Source: Azoarcus sp. CIB (GTDB lineage: Bacteria; Pseudomonadota; Gammaproteobacteria; Burkholderiales; Rhodocyclaceae). Taken from it: a stretch of 64,000 nucleotides of DNA. Location: NCBI RefSeq assembly GCF_001190925.1, contig NZ_CP011072.1:1302001-1366000 (forward strand), read 5' to 3'. Each line of letters opens with the position of its first letter. The stretch's first letter is position 1. The notes under the pieces are model-generated. The model ran no database searches and was not told where the DNA came from. It saw only the letters and a program-made list of their open reading frames with translations. A program made the position numbers and the translations under genes. Below, piece by piece: positions 57,301-64,000 of this stretch.

Positions 57301-60229
57301 CCAGTTCGGCGACGGCACGGTGTGGAACCAGTTCGCCATCGATCAGGCGGTGCTGCAGACGCAGCTGCAGCAAGGCAGCGCCGGCAATGACTGGCTGTGG
57401 GGCATGGAAGGGCAGGACGTGCTGCTGGGCGGCGCGGGCGACGACCAGCTGCAGGGCAACGGCGGCAATGACGTGCTCGACGGCGGAACGGGCAACGACA
57501 AGCTGGACGGCGGTGCTGGTGCCGACATCTACGTGCTCGCCGCCGGCGGCGGCACCGACACCGTCGTCGACACCTACTGGATGGAGCAGAACCGCATCGT
57601 CACCGCCCCGACCATCGACCCGGGTCAAGTGATGCTCGTGCGCGAACTAGGCGGTTACGACCAGTACGGCCAGTGGACGGGCGACCAGTACGTGCTGCGG
57701 TTACTGGGTTCGAACGACGAGCTGCGCTTCAACCCCGGCACGATCCAGGAGATCCAGTTCGGCGACGGCACGGTGTGGAACCAGTTCGCCATCGATCAGG
57801 CGGTGCTGCAGACGCAGCTGCAGCAAGGCACGTCCGGCAATGACTGGCTGTGGGGCACGGAAAGCCAGGACGTGCTGCTGGGTGGCGCGGGCGACGACCA
57901 GCTGCAGGGCAACGGCGGCAATGACGTGCTCGACGGTGGAGCGGGCAATGACCGCCTCGACGGTGGCGCCGGCGCCGACACCTACGTGCTCGCCGCCGGC
58001 GGTGGCGCTGACACCATTGTCGATGCGTATGCCTCCTGGATGGAGCAGAACCGAATCGTCACCGCACCTGACGTCGATCCAGAACAGGTCACGCTGCTGT
58101 ATCGTCCCGGATCCTATGATCCGTACATGGGCGGGGCGCAGCCCGAGCAGTATGTCCTGCGCATCGTCGGCTCGACCGACGAGCTGCGCTTTGCGCCCGG
58201 CGCGATCCAGGAGATTCAGTTCGGCGACGGCACGGTGTGGAACGCACAAATGATCTCGATGATGGCCGTGACGGACGTCAATGATCCGCCCACCGGAGAG
58301 GTCACCATCAGCGGGGCGCCGGTGCAGGGCGAAACGCTCGTTGCATCCAATACCCTGGCGGATGCAGACGGTATGAGCGAAGTCCACTACCTGTGGCATG
58401 CCGACGGTGTCGCGATCGACGGTGCGGTCGAAAATACCTACACCCTGTCGCAGGTTGATGTGGGCAAGACCATCACCGTCACCGCCTCCTACATGGATGG
58501 CTTCGGAACGCAGGTGAGCGCGGTCGGTTTCGCGATGCCGCCCGTCGCGAACCTCAACGATCTGCCGAGCGGTGAGGTGCTTGTCATGGGCGAGGCCGTG
58601 CAGGGGCAGACCCTGACCGCATTCCACAACCTCGCGGACGCCGACGGACTGGGCGCACTCGGCTACCAGTGGAGTGTGGACGGCGCGGCGATCGCAGGTG
58701 CCAATGAGAGCAGCTACACGCTCAAGCAGGGTGACGTGGGCAAGAGCGTTGCGGTCACCGTGAGTTATGTGGATGGCTTTGGCGCTGCGGAAAGCGTCGC
58801 GAGTGCGCCGACGGTTCCGGTCGCGAACATCAACGACCTGCCGACCGGAGAGCTCACGATCGACGGAATCGCCATGCAGGGCCAGACTCTGACGGCGACC
58901 AGCAGCTTGGCCGATGAAGACGGAGTCGGGCTGCTCCGCTACCAGTGGAGCGTCGATGGTGCCGCAATCGCCGGGGCGACCGAGAGCAGCTACACGCTTG
59001 CTGTAAGTGACGTGGGCAGGAGCATCTCCGTCACGGCCAGCTATGTCGACGGCTTCGGTACGGCGGAAAGCGTCAACAGTCTCGCCACGGCGCCGGTGCT
59101 GCCCATCCCGAATCTCACCCTGACCGGTGCCGGCGGCAACGACGCGATCTACGGCGATGGCGGCCACGACAGCCTTACCGGCCTTGGCGGAAGCGATACG
59201 CTGTATGGGCTCGACGGCGACGACATGCTGGATGGTGGAGCGGGAACGGACAGCCTGCTGGGCGGAGAGGGATCCGACCTGTATGTGATCAACCTTGCGT
59301 CGGATCACCTCGCAGCGGAAATCTCCGACACGGGCACGACGGGTGCGGACGAAGTCCGCTTCACGTCGGCTTCCGCGAGCACATTGAAGCTCTACGCGTC
59401 GGACACCGGCATCGAGAAGGTCGTCGTAGGCACCGGCAGCGGGGCCACGGCGAACACCTCAGGCACGACGGCCCTGAATGTCGACGCATCGGCGGTGCTG
59501 AACGGCCTGACGCTGATCGGCAATGCGGGCGCGAACACCCTGACCGGTACCGCCTACAACGACACGCTCGACGGGGGCGCCGGTGTCGACAGGATGACCG
59601 GCGGATACGGTAATGACACCTACGTCGTGGACACCATCAAGGATGTGATTTCCGAGGGCAGCGTTTCGGGCGGCTCAGACACGGTGGTGTCGAGCATCGG
59701 CTACACCCTGGGTACAAACGTCGAAAACCTCGTGCTGACAGGACAGGCCGGCCTGAGCGGAACGGGCAACTCGCTGGCGAACCGCCTGTCGGGCAGCGAC
59801 GGTGCGGATACCCTGAAGGGGCTTGCCGGAAACGACGTGCTCCAGGGCGGCGCCGGGAACGACATGCTGGTCGGTGGCCTGGGGATCGACGAGCTGACAG
59901 GGGGGGCGGGCGCGGACGTCTTCCGCTTCGAAAGCACCCTGGGCTCGACCAACATCGACACGATCACGGACTTCGACGGCACGAGCGATACGATCCAGCT
60001 GGAGAACCTGATCTTCAAGAAACTCGCTGCAACCGGCAGCCTCGCGGCTGCGAATTTCGTCGCCAGCGCCACGGGCGAGGCCGCCGATGCCAACGACTAC
60101 GTGCTTTACAACACGAGCACGGGCGGCCTGTACTACGATGCCGATGGCAATGGAGCGGGCGCGGCCGTTCAGGTGGCGACGCTGACCAGCGCCCCGACCC
60201 TTGGCGCCGGGGACTTCATCGTTACGTGA
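54374..60229 (+). CDS. giant RTX repeat protein, probable type I secretion substrate
   Basis: A 1951-residue acidic protein without a signal peptide. Residues 1-85 hold a first haemolysin-Ca-binding-related segment (RIVTAPSIDP...IQFGDGTVW). Eight tandem units of 153 residues (unit 7 has 151) follow, from residue 86 to about 1295. Each has RTX nonapeptides (GGAGDDQL, GNGGNDVLDGG), then a YWMEQNRIVTAPTIDPGQV...DELRFNPG...EIQFGDGTVW domain. Three Ig-like repeats (about 1297-1390, 1391-1487, 1488-1579) begin PPTGEV/LPSGEV/LPTGEL. The C-terminus has more RTX blocks and an M10-serralysin-like end (DTITDFDGTSDTIQLENLIF...GDFIV), the usual uncleaved type I signal. No enzymatic domain is visible; adhesion or matrix roles fit. 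Type I exporter genes are not in the window. Confidence 0.9.
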   Translation: MLDSLIFIDSFNNRIVTAPSIDPNQLVLYRDPYSNQYTVRLLGIDEELHFAPGTIREIQFGDGTVWDQFAIDQAVWQTQLQQGTSGNDWLWGTEGQDVLLGGAGDDQLMGNGGNDVLDGGAGNDKLDGGVGSDTYVLAAGGGTDTIMDGGAYWMEQNRIVTAPTIDPGQVMLVREPGGYDQYGNWTGEQYVLRLLGTHDELRFNPGTIQEIQFGDGTVWNQFAIDQAVWQTQLQQGKAGNDWLSGTEGQDVLLGGAGDDQLQGNGGNDVLDGGAGNDKLEGGAGSDTYVLAGGGGSDTIMDGGAYWMEQNRIVTAPSIDPSQVMLVREPGGYDQYGQWTGDQFVLRLLGSHDELRFNPGTIQEIQFGDGTVWDQFAIDQAVWQTQLQQGSAGNDWLSGTDGQDVLLGSAGDDQLMGNGGNDVLDGGTGDDRLDGGVGSDTYVLAAGGGSDTVMDGGPYWMEQNRIVTAPTIDPGQVMLVREPGGYDQYGNWTGEQYVLRLLGSHDELRFNPGSIQEIQFGDGTVWDQFAIDQAVMQTQLQQGTSGNDWLWGMEGQDVLLGGAGDDQLMGNGGNDVLDGGAGNDKLDGGAGADTYVLAAGGGSDTIMDGGPYWMEQNRIVTAPTIDPGQVMLVRELGGYDQYGQWTGDQYVLRLLGSHDELRFNPGTIQEIQFGDGTVWNQFAIDQAVLQTQLQQGTSGNDWLWGTESQDVLLGGAGDDQLQGNGGNDVLDGGAGNDRLDGGAGADTYVLAAGGGSDTITDGGAYWMELNRIVTAPTIDPGQVMLVRELGGYDQYGQWTGDQYVLRLLGSNDELRFNPGTIQEIQFGDGTVWNQFAIDQAVMQTQLQQGTSGNDWLWGTESQDVLLGGAGDDQLQGNGGNDVLDGGTGNDKLDGGAGSDTYVLAAGGGSDTIMDGGPYWMEQNRIVTAPTIDPGQVMLVRELGGYDQYGQWTGDQYVLRLLGSNDELRFNPGTIQEIQFGDGTVWNQFAIDQAVLQTQLQQGSAGNDWLWGMEGQDVLLGGAGDDQLQGNGGNDVLDGGTGNDKLDGGAGADIYVLAAGGGTDTVVDTYWMEQNRIVTAPTIDPGQVMLVRELGGYDQYGQWTGDQYVLRLLGSNDELRFNPGTIQEIQFGDGTVWNQFAIDQAVLQTQLQQGTSGNDWLWGTESQDVLLGGAGDDQLQGNGGNDVLDGGAGNDRLDGGAGADTYVLAAGGGADTIVDAYASWMEQNRIVTAPDVDPEQVTLLYRPGSYDPYMGGAQPEQYVLRIVGSTDELRFAPGAIQEIQFGDGTVWNAQMISMMAVTDVNDPPTGEVTISGAPVQGETLVASNTLADADGMSEVHYLWHADGVAIDGAVENTYTLSQVDVGKTITVTASYMDGFGTQVSAVGFAMPPVANLNDLPSGEVLVMGEAVQGQTLTAFHNLADADGLGALGYQWSVDGAAIAGANESSYTLKQGDVGKSVAVTVSYVDGFGAAESVASAPTVPVANINDLPTGELTIDGIAMQGQTLTATSSLADEDGVGLLRYQWSVDGAAIAGATESSYTLAVSDVGRSISVTASYVDGFGTAESVNSLATAPVLPIPNLTLTGAGGNDAIYGDGGHDSLTGLGGSDTLYGLDGDDMLDGGAGTDSLLGGEGSDLYVINLASDHLAAEISDTGTTGADEVRFTSASASTLKLYASDTGIEKVVVGTGSGATANTSGTTALNVDASAVLNGLTLIGNAGANTLTGTAYNDTLDGGAGVDRMTGGYGNDTYVVDTIKDVISEGSVSGGSDTVVSSIGYTLGTNVENLVLTGQAGLSGTGNSLANRLSGSDGADTLKGLAGNDVLQGGAGNDMLVGGLGIDELTGGAGADVFRFESTLGSTNIDTITDFDGTSDTIQLENLIFKKLAATGSLAAANFVASATGEAADANDYVLYNTSTGGLYYDADGNGAGAAVQVATLTSAPTLGAGDFIVT
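54629..58260 (+). repeat. eight tandem 459-bp units inside the RTX gene
   Basis: Unit starts (GGC of the GNDWL codons) fall at 54629, 55088, 55547, 56006, 56465, 56924, 57383 and 57836. The period is exactly 459 bp except between the last two (453 bp, a two-codon deletion). The units are nearly identical at the DNA level, with most changes limited to a few alternative residues (SHDEL/SNDEL, REPGG/RELGG, LMGN/LQGN). Unit 8 diverges in its second half. Such identity implies recent amplification or gene conversion. Confidence 0.92.
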
Positions 60230-60261
60230 CGAGCGGGAATCGGCTCGCCGGCTGAATCCGG

Positions 60262-60290
60262 TCGGCCGGACGTTTCCCGCGTCCGGCCGA
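60262..60290 (+). terminator. hairpin after the RTX gene
   Basis: A perfect 11-bp stem TCGGCCGGACG (60262-60272) / CGTCCGGCCGA (60280-60290) with loop TTTCCCG lies 32 bp past the stop and is followed by TT only. The remaining spacer to 60431 shows nothing else. Confidence 0.6.
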
Positions 60291-60431
60291 TTGCATGCGG
60301 TCAGAGCTCCTGCAACGCGGTGGCGATGGCGCTACTTGCAAGCTGTTCCGCCCGAGTGGCTGCCGTTCAAACTCCCGGCGTCGACGCGGCGATTACAAAA
60401 TGGTCGGCGCTCACGGGACGCGATGATTATC

Positions 60432-60653
60432 TCAAGGAACCGAGACCCAGCCCTCAAGCGCCTGATGGGCCGCCTCGTCCAGAGTCTTGGGGCCGAAAGG
60501 ATCGCCGTAGTTGCGATCCTGTTGGTCCTCCAACATCTGGCCGAGCATGCCGAGTCGGTTGGAATAGTCCCATATGCCGCCGCGCACGGCGCTCATGGCC
60601 TTGACGTCGAGCGTTTCGATGGCGGGCAGGTTGTGGATGATGAGATGGGTCAT
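60432..60653 (-). CDS. small peptide with double-glycine-type leader
   Basis: A 73-residue peptide. The N-terminal 26 residues (MTHLIIHNLPAIETLDVKAM then SAVRGG) have the L...LD..AM..VRGG pattern of leader peptides cut after Gly-Gly by peptidase-containing ABC exporters. The remaining 47 residues (from IWDYSNRLGMLGQ to GWVSVP) would be the core; it has no Cys but several Tyr/Trp/Asp. AGGAG lies about 8 nt before the ATG. It has its own AT-rich upstream region (60700-60830) and no neighbour on its strand in the same unit. It could be a RiPP/bacteriocin precursor or a structural small protein; no exporter or classical modification gene is adjacent. Confidence 0.65.
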   Translation of the reverse strand: MTHLIIHNLPAIETLDVKAMSAVRGGIWDYSNRLGMLGQMLEDQQDRNYGDPFGPKTLDEAAHQALEGWVSVP

Positions 60654-60937
60654 GATGGCTCTCCTAACGCGTGTATCGCGTTTCTGCTGGTAGTGAGCTC
60701 GATGCTGCGCTCGCCACTCTTATTGCAGAAAGCGCGCCAGGGGCGCCATAGGCATCTTGAAAAAAGCGTAAGGGCCTGAAAATAAAAATAATGTGAAGGC
60801 GCATCGCTCGCGTCGAAGGCGATGTGGGTACCACTGGCGGACGCCAAGCGATGGGCAATCCCCAACAGGTTTAGGAGAAGTGTTGGGTCTGTCACGTCAC
60901 GGTTGGGCAGCCGACGCCGCATAAAGCTGGGGAGGGG
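60654..60937. other. spacer upstream of the small leader peptide gene
   Basis: This 284-bp stretch is noticeably more AT-rich around 60755-60800 (A/T runs on both strands), consistent with a promoter for the leftward peptide gene. An open frame at 60650-60922 (minus) lacks a ribosome site and coding character, and I did not call it. Confidence 0.4.
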
Positions 60938-62506
60938 CTAAGGGGTGACCCCCTGTGTGCTCGCGCGCGTCGGGCGCGTGGCGTCGATATTCCGGGTGGG
61001 TGGGTGCGCTCCCGGCGTGCGCAGCCGCGCGGCTGGAAACTCCTCCTGCCACAGGCGCGTGCCCGCGCCGTTCCACGCGGCGACGCGCAGCAACCGCGAG
61101 CCGGCCGGCCCGGAGAACTCCAGCGTGCAGAAGTTGCGCTGCGTGACCAGCGTTCCGGGCACCTCGCGCACCGGGAACGGGCGGGGATGCACGCGCGAGG
61201 TCAGCGGCGAGCAGGTCAGTTCGGTCAGCGGGTAGGTGCCGGGGCGCTCGCGCTCGGTCAGGTGGGTGTAGTGGATGTCGCCGGAGAGGAAGAACACGCC
61301 GTCGATGCGCTCCGCAGCGAGCCAGTCGAGGAACGTCTGGCGCTCGCGCGGGAAGTTGTGCCAGCCCTCGCCGCCGCGCTGCTCGGGCGACGGGCGGTCG
61401 CTGAGCATGCGGCTGCCGTTGGCGACCAGCTTGAAGGTGGCGCGCGAGTCGCGCAGCGCGCCCTTGAGCCACTCGAGCTGCACCGCGCCCAACATCGTCC
61501 GGGCGGGGTCAGCAGCGGCATCGTCGTCGCGGTGGTAACGGTCGTCAAGCAGGAACAGCTCGACGTCGCCGAGCGGCACCCGGGCGAAGGTCCCGCCGCC
61601 GTCGGGCAGTCCGTAGCCGGGGTTCGCCCAGTAGTCCTGGAACAACTCCAGCGCCGTCGCCTTGAGCGCGAAGTCGCGGTTCGAGTTGTCCGGGCCATAG
61701 TCGTGGTCGTCCCAGATGGCGACGTGCTGGCCGGTGCGCAGCAGCCGCTGCAGCGGCGCGAAGCTGCGCGTGGTCGCCCAGCGCCGGTGCATCCGCGCGG
61801 CGGCCTCGTCCGCGGGCGCGAGGTCGTCGTCGCGGTAGTAGATGCTGTCGCCGAGCCACAGCATGACGTCGGGTCGCCGTGCGGCGATGGTATCGAAGAT
61901 CTCGAAGCCGGCGCCGAAGGAGCCCTGCGTGACCTCGTAAGGGGGGTCGGGGACGTAGCTGCACGAGCCGGTGGCGATGACCAGCTCGCGCGGCGCGGCC
62001 GGCTCCGCGGGCGCGGTGGTGAACGCGGGCACCTCTCCGAGCTCGACCGGGGTCCCGTCGAGCAGCACACGATAGGCGTAGCGGGTGGCGGCCTGCAGGC
62101 CGTCGAGGTCGACGCGCGCGGTGTGGCCGCGCTCCGGGCTGACGGCGACCGGCGCGCTGCGCCGCGCCGCGTCGGGCTGCCCGTGCGGCCAGTACTCGAG
62201 CTGCACCTGCGCGGGGGCGTCGGTCATCAGCCACACGCCGACGCGCGCGGCCGTCGCCGGCCCGGCCATCGGGCCGCCGGCCAAGGTGGCCGCGCTGGCG
62301 ACGGCCGCGTGCAGCGCCAGCAGCAGCCAGGGCAGCGCCAGGCGGCGCAGTACGCGCCACCCAGGCGTGGAACGGCGAACGTCCCGAACGACGTAGCGCA
62401 ACCGGCCGAGATGGCGGATCAGCAGGTCATCGTCCCCGCGCTGCAGGGCATTGACCGTGAACAACCAGGTGCCGGCGGGATGCCAGGCGCGTCGATAGTC
62501 GGGCAT
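60938..62506 (-). CDS. PhoD-family phosphatase fused to a RAYT transposase N-terminus
   Basis: A 522-residue frame. From about residue 75 it is an alkaline phosphatase D-type protein: a hydrophobic signal-like helix (LALPWLLLALHAAVASA), a Fn3-like N-terminal domain, then metallophosphatase motifs ATGSCSYV, LWLGDSIYY, WDDHDYGPDN, FLLDDRYHR and FFLSGDIHYTHL. It would hydrolyse phosphoesters outside the cytoplasm. Residues 1-45 instead match the start of a REP-associated tyrosine transposase (MPDYRRAWHPAGTWLFTVN...RHLGRLRYVVRDVR). No ATG, GTG or TTG lies between the junction and the signal helix, so the phosphatase appears to depend on the transposase start codon. Expression and export are therefore uncertain. 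Confidence 0.82.
   Translation of the reverse strand: MPDYRRAWHPAGTWLFTVNALQRGDDDLLIRHLGRLRYVVRDVRRSTPGWRVLRRLALPWLLLALHAAVASAATLAGGPMAGPATAARVGVWLMTDAPAQVQLEYWPHGQPDAARRSAPVAVSPERGHTARVDLDGLQAATRYAYRVLLDGTPVELGEVPAFTTAPAEPAAPRELVIATGSCSYVPDPPYEVTQGSFGAGFEIFDTIAARRPDVMLWLGDSIYYRDDDLAPADEAAARMHRRWATTRSFAPLQRLLRTGQHVAIWDDHDYGPDNSNRDFALKATALELFQDYWANPGYGLPDGGGTFARVPLGDVELFLLDDRYHRDDDAAADPARTMLGAVQLEWLKGALRDSRATFKLVANGSRMLSDRPSPEQRGGEGWHNFPRERQTFLDWLAAERIDGVFFLSGDIHYTHLTERERPGTYPLTELTCSPLTSRVHPRPFPVREVPGTLVTQRNFCTLEFSGPAGSRLLRVAAWNGAGTRLWQEEFPAARLRTPGAHPPTRNIDATRPTRASTQGVTP
62370..62506 (-). pseudogene. truncated REP-associated tyrosine transposase (RAYT) fragment
   Basis: The first ~45 codons encode MPDYRRAWHPAGTWLFTVN and a following helix with RHLGRLRYVVRDV, the characteristic N-terminus of the Y1_Tnp/RAYT family. 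The catalytic HUH motif and Tyr are absent because the sequence switches into the PhoD frame. The 3' boundary is approximate. Confidence 0.7.
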
Positions 62507-62515
62507 GCCATCATG

Positions 62516-62566
62516 TTGCGCGGAACGCCATGGCGGCGCAATGCCCCTCGGTTCCTGCACCCTACG
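62516..62566 (-). repeat. REP-like element adjoining the RAYT fragment
   Basis: Read on the minus strand, GTAGGGTGCA (head, ending near 62566) closes with TGCGCC, giving an imperfect hairpin. A second stem TTGCGC / GCGCAA (62516-62521, 62536-62541) encloses the palindrome CGCCATGGCG. The ATTCCGTAGGG head is shared with the element at 54096, suggesting one REP family. Confidence 0.5.
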
Positions 62567-62754
62567 GAATTGCCGTCGCGTCCGATCACAAAGTGCCACC
62601 GAAGCCGCGTATTTTCGAGTGGCTGAGTCGCGACGAGAACGGCCGATTGCGGCAAGGTGATCTGCAGTCGCTGTCACGCATCAGGCAAGCTTTTCACCGG
62701 GACTGCGCGTAAGCTCGCGCAGCGCTGTGCATTCACAGGTTCGCCTTAAACGCC

Positions 62755-63261
62755 ATGACTACAATGATCCGGCCCGAGACACCATCAGACGAAGACGCAA
62801 TCGAGCAAGTCACGCGACGGGCTTTTCTCTCTCATCCTTACAGCCATCAAACCGAGCAGTTCATCATCCGCGCCCTGCGGGCGGATCACGCACTGTCGGT
62901 CTCTCTGGTCGCCGAAGAGGCAGGCCGCGTCGTGGGGCACATTGCGCTGTCGCCGGTAAGTGTCAGTGATGGTGCTGCCGGCTGGTATGGACTTGGGCCG
63001 ATTTCGGTCGAGCCGGAGTGGCAAGTCCGTGGTATCGGGCGGGCGCTGATGGAAAGGGGGCTTGCCGAGCTCCGCAGGATCGGCGCGAACGGTTGTGTGC
63101 TCGTCGGTGACCCGGCGTTCTACACTCGATTCGGGTTTGCGAACAATCCGGCGCTCGTGCTGGAGGGCGTTCCGCCCGAGTACTTTCTTGCGCTACCCCT
63201 GGGCACCGCTTCCGCTCATGGCAATGTCCGGTTCCATCCGGCATTTCAGGCCACAAGCTGA
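62755..63261 (+). CDS. GNAT-family N-acetyltransferase
   Basis: A 168-residue acetyltransferase. The acetyl-CoA loop is QVRGIGRALMERGLAELR (about residues 91-108), preceded by the strand LGPISVEPEW. The C-terminal GDPAFYTRFGF...VPPEYFLALPL pattern is typical of the YhbS-like subgroup of putative acetyltransferases. Substrate unknown. A second Met at codon 4 is an alternative start; no clear ribosome site. It is convergent with the LysR gene, with 32 bp between. Confidence 0.9.
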   Translation: MTTMIRPETPSDEDAIEQVTRRAFLSHPYSHQTEQFIIRALRADHALSVSLVAEEAGRVVGHIALSPVSVSDGAAGWYGLGPISVEPEWQVRGIGRALMERGLAELRRIGANGCVLVGDPAFYTRFGFANNPALVLEGVPPEYFLALPLGTASAHGNVRFHPAFQATS

Positions 63262-63293
63262 CCCATTACGCTTTCGGGCTGCGCGATCCTGCC

Positions 63294-64000
63294 CTAGCCG
63301 CCGCCCGCGAGCTCTTCGACCAGAAAGTTGATGAAGGCCCGCGCGCGGGCGGGCAGGTTGCGCTTGCCTGGGTAAGACACGTACAGGTCGGCGTTCGGTA
63401 GCGCGTAGTCGGGCAGCACGCGCCTGAGGCGGCCGCTCTCGAGGTACTTCGCGAGATCCCATTCCGAGCGGATCAGGATGCCGTGGCCGTCGAGCGCCCA
63501 GCCGAGCACGATGTCGCCGTCGTTGCTCGACAGCGCGCCCTGCACCTTCACGACTTCGGTGTGGCTGTCGCGCGTGAAGCGCCAGATGCCGTAGGCGTCG
63601 TCGTTCTGGCGATGGACGATACAGCGGTGGCGGGTGAGGTCGTCGAGCGTCACGGGCGTGCCGTGCTGTTCGAGGTAACGCGGCGACGCGCACAGGAAGC
63701 GCCGGTTCGACATGATGCGGCGGGCGTGCACGCGGCTGTCGGGCAGTTCGCCGAAGCGGATCGCGAGGTCGTAACCGGCCTCGACCAGGTCGATGGGGCG
63801 ATCGGTGACTTCGAGCTGCACTTCGACGTCCGGGTAGCGCGCAGCGAAGGCCGAGACCAGCGGGGCGATTGTGGTGCGGCCGAAGCCGAGCGTCGCGTTG
63901 ACGCGCAGCAGCCCGCGCGGCGCTTGCCGGCTGCTGGTGACGATCTCGTCCATCTCGCGCAGCTCTTCGAGCAGGCGGGCAGCGTGCAGCAGGTAGAGCT
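63294..64000 (-). CDS. LysR-family regulator (5' end outside window)
   Basis: The visible 235 residues cover the linker helix (LYLLHAARLLEELREMDEI) and the whole effector-binding domain, starting RGLLRVNATLGFGRTTIAPLV and containing DLVEAGYDLAIRFGEL, typical of the large CrgA-like LysR subgroup. The N-terminal HTH lies beyond base 64000; the frame is open to the window edge, so the internal Met at 63953 is not the start. Target genes are not visible. Confidence 0.92.
   Translation of the reverse strand, partial: LYLLHAARLLEELREMDEIVTSSRQAPRGLLRVNATLGFGRTTIAPLVSAFAARYPDVEVQLEVTDRPIDLVEAGYDLAIRFGELPDSRVHARRIMSNRRFLCASPRYLEQHGTPVTLDDLTRHRCIVHRQNDDAYGIWRFTRDSHTEVVKVQGALSSNDGDIVLGWALDGHGILIRSEWDLAKYLESGRLRRVLPDYALPNADLYVSYPGKRNLPARARAFINFLVEELAGGG

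Noticed and set aside
60650-60922. 90-residue minus-strand frame ending on the start of the leader peptide gene (ATGA overlap)
   Set aside because: No ribosome site, AT-rich promoter-like DNA, no recognisable protein features; the overlap is probably chance.
54100-60937. CRISPR array or insertion sequence around the RTX gene
   Set aside because: The periodic sequence is coding RTX repeats; spacing is 459 bp with no spacer-repeat pattern, and no intact transposase is present.

Overview
The window is a GC-rich chromosomal segment (about two thirds G+C by eye), densely coded. Family content (CopK, a single-chain GcvP, a MexEF-OprN-like pump, MHS transporter, REP/RAYT traces) points to a betaproteobacterium, most likely in the Rhodocyclales (Azoarcus/Thauera type). 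That placement is inference from gene content, not from a marker gene. No rRNA, tRNA, CRISPR array, prophage or intact insertion sequence was seen.

Layout. 1-2.7 kb: the 3' end of a sigma-54-dependent activator, then a metal-efflux-type permease paired with a small CXXC thioredoxin-like protein. 2.7-7.7 kb: a copper island. A leftward four-gene operon encodes a DUF2933 membrane protein, an ICMT-like methyltransferase, a Met-rich exported protein and a P1B copper ATPase. It faces a rightward copK gene, with a small His-containing exported protein beyond it. 7.9-10.1 kb: a degenerate EAL protein and a patatin-like lipase. 10.1-13.7 kb: an MHS transporter and M20 amidohydrolase operon with its divergent LysR regulator.

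13.7-31.8 kb is the most coherent block. A LysR regulator diverges from a co-directional run gcvH-gcvP-gcvR-AGCS symporter-glyA-APC permease-sdaA-gcvT-lipA-folB-pabB, followed by pyc. Together these import glycine/serine, cleave glycine to methylene-THF, make serine from glycine plus methylene-THF, deaminate serine to pyruvate and carboxylate pyruvate to oxaloacetate. The same run carries genes for lipoyl-cofactor and folate supply.

31.9-37 kb: a leftward potassium module (a KdpD-like kinase lacking the usual N-terminal Kdp/Usp half, KdpE, Kup), then maiA. 37-39.4 kb: a medium-chain oxidoreductase, a DUF188 protein, and a DUF302/small membrane protein pair. 39.7-43.8 kb: one 1369-residue exported/membrane protein that I cannot assign. 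44-52.5 kb: a LysR regulator facing an alpha/beta hydrolase whose catalytic Ser is replaced, then a three-gene RND efflux operon behind a MerR-type promoter.

52.7-62.5 kb is the accessory part. It holds an FAD oxidoreductase with a possible RRE-like tail, a REP-like doublet, and a 1951-residue RTX protein built on eight near-identical 459-bp units. A 73-residue peptide with a double-glycine-type leader follows, then a PhoD phosphatase whose reading frame is fused to the first ~45 residues of a REP-associated tyrosine transposase. The window closes with a GNAT acetyltransferase and the 3' part of another LysR gene.
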